Source: CAVVFX01 sp963777595
Lineage (GTDB): Bacteria > Acidobacteriota > Terriglobia > Bryobacterales > Bryobacteraceae
Assembly (NCBI GenBank): GCA_963777595.1
Contig: CAVZRE010000018.1
Location: 1 to 64,000 of the forward strand
Direction of reading: 5' to 3'
Length of the DNA: 64,000 bases
The notes beneath the pieces were generated by a model. That model saw only the letters and a list, made by a program, of their open reading frames with translations, was not told where the DNA came from and did no database searches. This document shows, in pieces, positions 57,193 through 64,000 of the stretch; the first letter of the stretch is position 1; each line of letters starts with the position of its first letter. The translations under genes and the position numbers were made by a program.

Positions 57193-58907
57193 ATGAGAGG
57201 CATTCTTCCCGGGGCTATTCTGCTGGTCACAGCTCTCAATGCCGCCGATCTCCCTCATCGGAACTTTATTGACGACTACATCTTTTCGAAGATACGGAAC
57301 GATGGTGTCGGTCACGCGGGCTTGTCGACAGACTCCGAGTTTCTACGTCGCGTCACTCTGGATCTGACGGGGCGACTGCCGGAGCCGGATGCCGTAAAGA
57401 AGTTTTTAGCAGACGCTGATCCGGACAAGCGCCAGAAGTGGATCGATTCGCTTTTTCCCGCCCTGCCCACAATGGGAGTTGGCCGGCGCCTGACCGACAA
57501 GCCGTTTCTCGATCGATGGGCCTACTTCTTCAGCGACCTGTTCCGGAATGACGAACAACTCCGCGAAGGCACTGACATCTTCTCTAGCTACCTCTATAAG
57601 TCGCTGGAACTCAACGTCCCGTACGATCAGATGGTCAAGGATATGGTGACCGCGACGGCACTCTCCACCTGGACGACAGGTCCGGCAAACTTCATCGCCC
57701 GGGAGCGGGTGATGGACGGCGACGGATATAGCGTGATGAACCACGAAGACACCTGCGACGAGATTGCTATCTGGACCAGCAAGTTGTTTCTCGGTGTCAA
57801 CGTGGAATGCATCTCGTGCCATGACGGCCGGGGACATTTAGAAAAAGTAAATTTGTGGCTGTCCGGAAAGAAGCGCGCAGATCTCTGGCGGCAGGCGGCG
57901 TTTTTTGGCAAGACTTATGTTGCTCCATCTTACGGGCGCTTTCCTGAGTTCACGGTGCAGGATACGGAAAAGGGTTACGACCTCACGACGCATAGCACTG
58001 CTCGTATGCCGCGGCATCCCGCCGATCTTACTCCAACCTTTCTTTTGACGGGCGAGACACTCGCCCCCGGCAAGCCCGAGCGGCAAGCTTATGCGGACAT
58101 GCTGATCTCGAATCCGCAGTTTGCAAGAGCGGCGGTGAACCTTTTTTGGGCGCAGTTGATGGGCCGGGGAATTGTCGATCCGCCTTTTGGCTTCGATATG
58201 GCGCGGCAGGATCCGAGCGAACCCTCCGCCGGCTCCCTGGAGCATCCAGCCAACGCACCCGGAATTGCTCGAATGCCCTCGCGGAAGATTTCCGCCGCAA
58301 CCACTATGATCTGCGGCATCTTCTTCGAACCATCGTCAGCTCTTCAACCTATCAACTGGCAACCGAAATGAATATGCCGCGCACCCCCTCGGTGGACGAC
58401 CACTTTGCCGCCCATATCGTGCGCCGGCTTTCGGCGGAAGAGCTTTGGGATGCTATCTCACAAGCCGCCGGCGTCTTCGATGAAATCAAATCCCTATATG
58501 CCGTTCGGACGTACAAACGGGTGATGCAGGCATCCTTCTACCACGACTATGAGGGCAAGATGAAGGATACCTTCAATCTGCTCCAATGCTTCGGGCAAAC
58601 CGATCGGGAAGAGATGCCGTCCGATCGGTCCAGTCTGGTGCAGGCTGCGAGTCTGTTGAACAGCGAAGCCGTTCTGTCTCGTCTCAAACTTCAAAAAGGA
58701 GGCCGTCTGGAGGCGTTGTTGAACGCCAAGCCTCCTCATACCGATTCGGAGATTGTGCGCGAATTGTTTGTCGCAACGATCAGCCGGTACCCGAGTGCGA
58801 AGGAGGAGAGCGCCGGCCTGAAGTTGCTCGCCAATAACCGGGAGCAGGGCGCGGAAGATCTTCTGTGGGCGCTAATCAATAGAATCGATTTTGTTTTCAA
58901 CATATGA
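57193..58907 (+). pseudogene. DUF1549/DUF1553 protein, two closely spaced frame breaks
   Basis: A signal peptide (MRGILPGAILLVTALNA) is followed by the DUF1549 domain: FIDDYIFSKIRNDGVGHAGL, RRVTLDLTGRLPEPDAVKKF, and the Cys pair in VECISCHDGRGHLEKVN, a haem- or metal-like CxxCH. The DUF1553 part follows, with FARAAVNLFWAQLMGRGIVD and, after the breaks, LAEDFRRNHYDLRHLLRTIV and SRYPSAKEESAGLKLL. Between 58230 and 58290 the sense passes through all three frames (ARQDPSEPS, then PPAPWSIQPTHPELLE, then ALAEDFRR), so two single-base shifts are needed. Such proteins pair with DUF1501 and are probably periplasmic or surface proteins in polymer degradation. Confidence 0.8.
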
Positions 58908-60326
58908 GTCTCAACATCAACAGACGCGATCTCTTGCGTATTGGAGCGGTCACTTTATCGGGCTGTCCGTCGGCGCTGCTCCCCCGCCATTTGAAAGCTT
59001 CGACCGAAGAGAAGGTGCAACCTCGCGGGTCGGCCGACTGCGTGGTCTTCGTCAACCTGGTGGGTGGGCCGTCGCAGATGGACACGTTCGACTTGAAGGA
59101 AAGCAACACAACTCCCGGGGATCTCGACGTTCGCAGGGCGCCTAACGGAGTTCGCTGGCCATATGGGTTGCTGCCCAAGACTGCCAATGTCCTCAACGAC
59201 ACGGTGCTGGTGCGGTCGATGGCGGCGTGGGATACCCTGCACAATTTCGGCCAGTATTATCAACAGGTCGGACACGCGTACAGCGCCGCCCGCGCGAGCG
59301 AAATGCCGTCCATCGGCGCCATCATCGCTCAGGAATTCAAGTCGCGGATGAAGCCGGACGATTTCCTGCCTGTTTTCGTGGCAATGAATTTCCCTACCAG
59401 TTCGGTGAATGGACCGCTGATTAAGGAAGGCGCGCTCGATAGCGGCACTTCTCCACTCACAGTCGATTTGAAATCCGGCGCTTCGCTGCCGTTTCTCTTG
59501 CCGCCGGGAACGGAGAGCCGCTTCGACCGGCGAATGGAAGCTCTCGAAAGTTTCGACGCGATGCGGCAACTTGATCCTGCGAACGTGCCCAAACGTTTCC
59601 TGGAATGGGAGGCCTTTACCAAGAGTGCGCAGACGCATGATGAAGTCGGCGGAAATCGGGAAGGTGTTCACCCTGGATAACGATCAGCGAGACCGCTACG
59701 GGAAGACGCCCATGGGTGATGCCTGCCTGATCGCGAGGAACATCATTGCCGCCAATGCCGGTACACGATACATCCTGATCAATCAGGGCGGCTGGGACCA
59801 TCACGCGGGAATTTATGGAAAAGGCGATCAACCGCGCGGCGAAGATCCGAAGCAGCGTGGCGGCCTTTATCAGCTCTGTGCCGAACTGGATGCCGCTTTT
59901 GCCTCTTTGCTCTCGGATTTGAAGACCCTCCGATCGAAGGACGGGACAGCGTCGTTGCTCGATCGGACGTTTATCGTCTGCACCGGCGAGTTTGGGCGCA
60001 CACCGGGTCCATTGAACGATGCGAAAGGTCGCGACCATTGGCCGGCCGTGCGGTCCGCTCTGTTTGCGGGCGGCGGAGTGAAGCATCCGGGGCGCATCAT
60101 CGGGGCTACGGATGAAGCTGCGGCGAAAATAACACGCCTGGACTGGTCGAAGAAGCGTCCTGTTTATCCGGAAGACGTGACTGCCACGATCTATTCTGTC
60201 CTCGGAATTGACTGGACGAAGAAGATTTCGGGCATGCCATCGGGCCGCGATTTTCAATATGTCGAACCAATGTCCTCTACCGGATTTATCGGAAGCACCG
60301 AAATAACTGAGCTATTTACCGCATGA
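58904..60326 (+). pseudogene. DUF1501 (sulfatase-like) Tat-exported protein, one frame break
   Basis: The start overlaps the DUF1553 stop by four bases (ATGA). A Tat signal NRRDLLRIGAVTLSG opens the protein. CVVFVNLVGGPSQMDTFDLK and LVRSMAAWDTLHNFGQYYQQ are the N-terminal DUF1501 blocks. Near 59645 the frame shifts by one base (AQT to MMKSAEIGKVFTLDNDQRDR). NQGGWDHHAGIYGKGDQPRG and FIVCTGEFGRTPGPLNDAKG, followed by RDHWP, hold the metal-binding residues expected from the alkaline-phosphatase-like fold. About 470 residues when joined. The partner of the preceding gene. Confidence 0.85.
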
Positions 60327-60790
60327 AAAAACTTTTCGTTTGCATCTTTCTCTCATCCATCGCGATGGCTGCGGATAGCGCCGCGCCCGTCACTGCGGCA
60401 GAGGTTTTCCCAGTCGCAAAAATCGATGCCGTTTATCGCCTCCGGATTCCGCCCGATTCGATGCTGCTCGAAGCCATTCAAGCATTCATCGATAAGAACG
60501 GAATTCTGGACGGCGCGGTACTGACGGGAGTCGGGTCGCTGCACGGCTGCACGGTGCATGGCGTGGGAAGCAAGATGCGCGTCTTCAACGAAGATATGGA
60601 ACTGGATAGCCTGGCAGGGATTATCGCCGGCGGACAGCCTCATCTTCACGCCGTCCTTTCCTATGAGAAAGGGGCCGTGGGCGGACACCTGGAGAAGAAT
60701 TGCCGCGTGCTTTCGCATGTGGAGTTGACCATCGTGCACTTTTCGGGACCTGCGGTGGCAAGAGAAAAGGGCGAGTTGAAGATGAAATAA
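60323..60790 (+). CDS. Secreted PPC/DUF296-domain protein
   Basis: A 155-residue protein with a clear signal peptide (MKKLFVCIFLSSIAMAADSA) followed by a PPC (DUF296) domain: YRLRIPPDSMLLEAIQAFID, GAVLTGVGSLHGCTVHG, PHLHAVLSYEKGAVGGHLEK and VLSHVELTIV. PPC domains are best known as DNA-binding or trimeric cytoplasmic proteins, so export is unusual. The His-x-His and GGHLEKN region resembles a metal or ligand site. It is coupled to the DUF1501 stop by an ATGA overlap and is the last gene of this operon. Confidence 0.8.
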   Translation: MKKLFVCIFLSSIAMAADSAAPVTAAEVFPVAKIDAVYRLRIPPDSMLLEAIQAFIDKNGILDGAVLTGVGSLHGCTVHGVGSKMRVFNEDMELDSLAGIIAGGQPHLHAVLSYEKGAVGGHLEKNCRVLSHVELTIVHFSGPAVAREKGELKMK

Positions 60791-60817
60791 GCGGTTGTCT
60801 GATTCGGCGCCGGCCGA

Positions 60818-62299
60818 TCAGGCGTGTGTTCTGGTGATCTGCTTACTCAGAGTCGATTGGGGAAGCTTGGCGCCGGCGGTGCGTAGGGTGAGCACCAGCT
60901 GCCGCACATCCAAGTCATTGGCCGGCTGGCCGGTCCGGATTGACTGTACTGCCGCCGTCCCTGCCGCTTGTCCCAGCATCGAACACGCCGGCTGATCGCG
61001 AATCGCGCCATTGACCTTGATATCCGTGCTGACGCAACGCCCTCCCACCCAAAGGTTCGTCCAACCTTTCGGAACCAAAACGCCGTAAGGAATGCCGTAA
61101 CTTTCGCCCTTTTTCAGGCGATCCGCAGTGGTGAATTCGGCGTAGTAGCGCTTATATTCTTCCGGACTTAAATCGTACACGTGGATATCGATGGCCTTAC
61201 AGTAGAGACAGACCTGATCGGGAAAATGCCGCCGCGTTTTGAAATCGGCGTAGTCCATCTCATACTCTCCGACGATGCGGCGCGATTCACGGACGCCCAT
61301 CAACGAACCAGTCGCCAGGACTTGCATGTTTTCGCAGCCAGTCATGTACTTCCGGTAGAAAGCCGCATACTCCTGGGCGAGCTGCCGGCCATGCACCATC
61401 CCGTCCGACAGGCTTCGGCAGTTGAGCGCGTCCATGTGAAAGAGGTGTCCGGCATTCATGATCGCGGTGTCCGTGCCGGTGCGAAAGAGACCCGGCACGT
61501 GACGGTCTTCCTGGGTGAAGAAGTCCTCGGCAATGGCTCTCTCCACCATCGCCTGTTGCTGGCCCTTTTTGAAGCGGTCGTAATTGATGTCGGCGATAAC
61601 GGCGCAAAGGGTCGGAGGCATGATGTTCGGCGTGTCATGTCCCGCCGCCAGCACCTTGGCGCCGCAGAGCGTGGTAAGCACCGCATCGCCGGTGCCATCG
61701 ATAAAAGCCTTCGCGCCGATGTAGCGGTAGCCCTCAATGTTGCTCGTAATCACGCCGCGGATGTGGCCGGTTTTCGGGTCCGCATCCACGTCGATGACCC
61801 GGGTGAAATATCGGACCTCCACGCCGGCATCGTGACAGAACTTATCCAGCACGATCTTCAGTCCCTCGGGATTAAAGCCGACGGCATCCAGCATCCGGCC
61901 GTTCTCGATGTCCGCCGCGGCTTGGGGGGCAAGCTGCTTTGCTCGATGCATTGCCTGAATCAATTCCACGATGATTCCGCCGACTACCACCTCCTCGCCA
62001 TTATTCAGCGAATACCAATCGGCGACCAAAGCGTTAGAGCCCATCCCGCCCATACTGCCTATGGCTTCGATCAGCAATACCTTGGCGCCGAGGCGGCCCG
62101 CGGCGATGGCCGCCGCCGCACCGGACGGCCCGCCACCCGCAACCAAAACGTCCCAGCCCTGCTCCACGGGAATGTCGCGCGTCAGGCGAAATGTGCTCTC
62201 CGGCTTTGCCGTTTGCGCGACTGCCTGCTGAATTGCCACCGGCGCCATAGCGCCAGTTCCCAGAAATCCGCGCCGAGTCAGCTTCTTCAGAAAATTCAT
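60818..62299 (-). CDS. Tat-exported FAD-dependent oxidoreductase
   Basis: A 493-residue protein. The signal NFLKKLTRRGFLGTGAMAPV contains the Tat motif. VLVAGGGPSGAAAAIAAGRL binds FAD; LIEAIGSMGGMGSNALVADW and GAKAFIDGTGDAVLTTLCGA are family blocks. VLVPKGWTNLWVGGRCVSTD and QPACSMLGQAAGTAAVQS close the domain. It is the most divergent of the five FAD_oxidored proteins here and lacks the C-terminal extension. It is convergent with the PPC gene and divergent from the winged-helix-like membrane protein. Confidence 0.82.
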   Translation of the reverse strand: MNFLKKLTRRGFLGTGAMAPVAIQQAVAQTAKPESTFRLTRDIPVEQGWDVLVAGGGPSGAAAAIAAGRLGAKVLLIEAIGSMGGMGSNALVADWYSLNNGEEVVVGGIIVELIQAMHRAKQLAPQAAADIENGRMLDAVGFNPEGLKIVLDKFCHDAGVEVRYFTRVIDVDADPKTGHIRGVITSNIEGYRYIGAKAFIDGTGDAVLTTLCGAKVLAAGHDTPNIMPPTLCAVIADINYDRFKKGQQQAMVERAIAEDFFTQEDRHVPGLFRTGTDTAIMNAGHLFHMDALNCRSLSDGMVHGRQLAQEYAAFYRKYMTGCENMQVLATGSLMGVRESRRIVGEYEMDYADFKTRRHFPDQVCLYCKAIDIHVYDLSPEEYKRYYAEFTTADRLKKGESYGIPYGVLVPKGWTNLWVGGRCVSTDIKVNGAIRDQPACSMLGQAAGTAAVQSIRTGQPANDLDVRQLVLTLRTAGAKLPQSTLSKQITRTHA

Positions 62300-62375
62300 T
62301 GGTCATCTCCCCTGCTCACGGCTAAAAAGTAGATTCTCCCCCTTTGGCGACCGCACATCAAGTTCCCGAGCGTTT

Positions 62376-62390
62376 GTTACGACCTGTTAC
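62376..62390 (+). promoter_or_regulatory. GTTAC direct repeat, 10-bp period
   Basis: GTTAC-gacct-GTTAC lies 84 bases before the winged-helix-like gene and 77 bases before the divergent FAD gene. OmpR-type winged-helix proteins often bind half-sites repeated every 10-11 bp. The same word and spacing occur at 57028-57042. Confidence 0.35.
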
Positions 62391-62473
62391 TTATTATTTT
62401 CAAGAAGATCGGTGCAGTCAGGAGAGAACCGGGGCGGCAACTTCACACTGTGGCCGTGTGATAGAATCCCGGC

Positions 62474-63739
62474 ATGACCCCGCCGTCATTGGCCGATCGT
62501 CAAAGAGCAGAGCCAAAGCTCCCCGGCGATACCGAAGCTGAGCAACACCTTCAGCTGATCTTGAACAGCGCTGTGTTCGAGAAAGCCGGGACACTGCGAA
62601 CTCTGCTGATTTACCTGAGCGAACATCGCGGTCAGGCGATCAGCGAATATGCTGTGGCTACCGAAGCGTTAGGGAAGAAGAGCGATTTCGAGCCCAAGAT
62701 CGATGCCAGCGTACGTGTCCGCATTTCACGGTTGCGTCAGAAACTCGATGAGTTCTACCAGGGCGCGGGGAGGGATTCCGAGATTCGGTTTTCCATTCCG
62801 CTGGGGGGCCATGATTTGCGGGTCGTCCGGCTTTCCCGCACGAAGCAGCAGCCAGTGGAGCGCAGCCCGAAAAGTCCCGCGGTTGCTATTCTAGCCGTTC
62901 TGCTGCTGGTGGCGATCACGTCCTGCGCGTTCCTCCTGCTGAGCAACCGGAAGCTTCGCCAGTCGCTGCAAAGCGAAGCAAATGCCCGGCCGTCGCTGCC
63001 CTTGTTTTGGCAAAATTTTTTCTCCAACGGCAAGCCCGCCAGTCTGTTTGTTTCGACGCCCACCTTCTTCGAATTTGCCGGCAATAACATCAAAGTTCGC
63101 GAGACAACCGTCAACGACTTCGCTAGCGGAGCAAATTCCATTCTGCTCAAGCAACTTGCGAAACAGTGGGGCGCGCCGAAACTCCTCCAAAATTACACGG
63201 TTGCCTCTGACACGTTTGCTGCCTTGAGGCTGGTGCAATATCTGCAGCCCAAAAATGTGCAGCTTTCAGTGGGGGGCACGGCGGAACTCTCGGTGGAATC
63301 GGCAGGCGACCGGAACATTATCCTGATCGGCGTGGCTGGAACCTGCCGGCAGGTGAATGAGATTCTCAGCACAGCTCCGTTTTACGTCGCGGATGGGGCT
63401 ACGCATGTCGTGCGAAACCGGCTTCCCATGCCGGGCGAGCCTTCCCAGTTCAACACGATTGAAGAATCGGCCGTGCGCTGGATTACACCGGGAATTATCG
63501 CCGTTTTGCCGGGCCGCATGCCTGGGACGCGCCTCTTGGTCCTGACCGGTTTTTATACCTATCCGCTGGTGTACGCGCTGGCGACACCTTCCTCCATGGC
63601 GGCAATCGATGTCGCCTGGAAGCAAGCGGGTTCGCCGCGCTTTTTCGAGGCGGTGATGAACTCTGAGGTCGAGGCGAGCGGCACCTCCGTGCTCCGCGCG
63701 TCGGTGGCGGCGTTCCGCAGGGTTGACGCAAAGAATTAA
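62474..63739 (+). CDS. Membrane protein with N-terminal winged-helix-like domain
   Basis: A 421-residue protein. Residues 22-118 (EQHLQLILNSAVFEKAGTLR, LLIYLSEHRGQAISEYAVAT, DFEPKIDASVRVRISRLRQK, FSIPLGGHDLRVV) form the winged-helix-like module found at the front of many Acidobacteriota proteins. One transmembrane segment (PAVAILAVLLLVAITSCAFL, about 135-155) follows. The remaining 260 residues are expected outside the membrane; QPKNVQLSVGGTAELSVESA and NIILIGVAGTCRQVNEIL suggest a periplasmic sensing domain. The layout resembles ToxR-type one-component regulators. DNA targets unknown. Confidence 0.7.
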   Translation: MTPPSLADRQRAEPKLPGDTEAEQHLQLILNSAVFEKAGTLRTLLIYLSEHRGQAISEYAVATEALGKKSDFEPKIDASVRVRISRLRQKLDEFYQGAGRDSEIRFSIPLGGHDLRVVRLSRTKQQPVERSPKSPAVAILAVLLLVAITSCAFLLLSNRKLRQSLQSEANARPSLPLFWQNFFSNGKPASLFVSTPTFFEFAGNNIKVRETTVNDFASGANSILLKQLAKQWGAPKLLQNYTVASDTFAALRLVQYLQPKNVQLSVGGTAELSVESAGDRNIILIGVAGTCRQVNEILSTAPFYVADGATHVVRNRLPMPGEPSQFNTIEESAVRWITPGIIAVLPGRMPGTRLLVLTGFYTYPLVYALATPSSMAAIDVAWKQAGSPRFFEAVMNSEVEASGTSVLRASVAAFRRVDAKN

Positions 63740-63826
63740 GTTGTTCGAACTGTTTCGCGCCTGGGACGGAGTTTCACAGGGTGGAATCCTCAGGACAGTC
63801 CCCAGGAAATCGAGTAGCATACCCTC

Positions 63827-64000
63827 ATGCGAATTTGCGTGTGGTTCGTACTCCCACTGTTGGCTGTCGGATTTTTTGTCCTGGCGCAGTCGGCGCCGGA
63901 CATGAATGCGATCCGCGCCAAAGTGCAAGCGGGTGAACCGCTCACTCCCGAGGAGCGGCAGGCGCTGCAGAAGCTCAAGGGGGCACAGCAGGCGCAACAA
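63827..64000 (+). CDS. Secreted protein, 5' end only
   Basis: At least 58 codons to the window edge. A Sec signal peptide (MRICVWFVLPLLAVGFFVLA) ends near AQSA and is followed by a charged helical stretch with LTPEERQALQKLKGAQQAQQ. The rest lies outside the window, so no family can be given. The 87 bases between it and the previous gene show no terminator. Confidence 0.55.
   Translation, partial: MRICVWFVLPLLAVGFFVLAQSAPDMNAIRAKVQAGEPLTPEERQALQKLKGAQQAQQ

Overview
The window looks like a chromosomal segment of an Acidobacteriota bacterium of the Bryobacterales / Solibacter type. This is inferred from gene content: three large Oar-like outer-membrane receptors with an N-terminal carboxypeptidase-regulatory domain, DUF1549/DUF1553 and DUF1501 partners, many Tat-exported FAD oxidoreductases, a membrane protein with an N-terminal winged-helix-like domain of a type common in Acidobacteria, and high G+C throughout. 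No taxonomic marker is present except one tRNA.

Region 1 (1-17,240) is accessory DNA: a decayed tail-and-lysis remnant of a prophage next to a tRNA-Asn, a small defence-like island, and an IS1380-family insertion sequence. The IS is in two pieces, 1253-2409 on + and 11334-11731 on -, broken just before the catalytic Glu codon. Flipping 2410-11731 on paper repairs the transposase. It makes all tail genes point the same way, in the order methyltransferase, tape measure, minor tail proteins, tip protein, fibre, endolysin. It also places the two halves of a PD-(D/E)XK-like nuclease gene (10698-11333 and 156-1252) on either side of the IS, and it turns an inverted pair of 30-bp repeats (1-30, 8911-8940) into direct repeats bracketing the island. 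The island then holds a HEPN pair (9217-9990), an unknown 228-aa protein (10043-10729) and the IS-interrupted nuclease. The last two overlap and form a candidate undescribed two-gene defence system.

Region 2 (17,241-34,716) is ordinary Bryobacterales catabolic DNA: a ceramidase-like secreted enzyme, a Tat-exported beta-propeller protein, an Oar-like receptor, an amidohydrolase and an aldo/keto reductase in divergent orientation, an IclR regulator followed by a class III aminotransferase and a short-chain dehydrogenase, a scar of broken genes (28,980-30,401), a small DUF5670-like membrane protein, a ClC channel, a frame-broken secreted protein with a companion, and a lipoprotein-like protein.

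Region 3 (34,757-53,353) appears to be a sialic-acid locus. An overlapping leftward operon encodes receptor, exo-sialidase, N-acetylneuraminate lyase and an MFS permease, preceded by a 30-bp near-perfect palindrome. Nearby are a RhaT-family permease coupled to a NanE-ROK kinase fusion, a FadR-type GntR regulator, four secreted FAD oxidoreductases and a Tat-exported protein of unknown function. Together they could release sialic acid, import it, cleave it to ManNAc, and phosphorylate and epimerise it toward GlcNAc-6-P.

Region 4 (53,442-64,000) holds a frame-broken receptor, a DUF1549/1553-DUF1501-PPC operon, a fifth FAD oxidoreductase, the winged-helix-like membrane protein and the start of one more secreted protein. 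Single-base frame breaks occur in at least seven otherwise intact-looking genes across the window, so either indel errors in the assembly or active gene decay must be considered before any of them is called a pseudogene.
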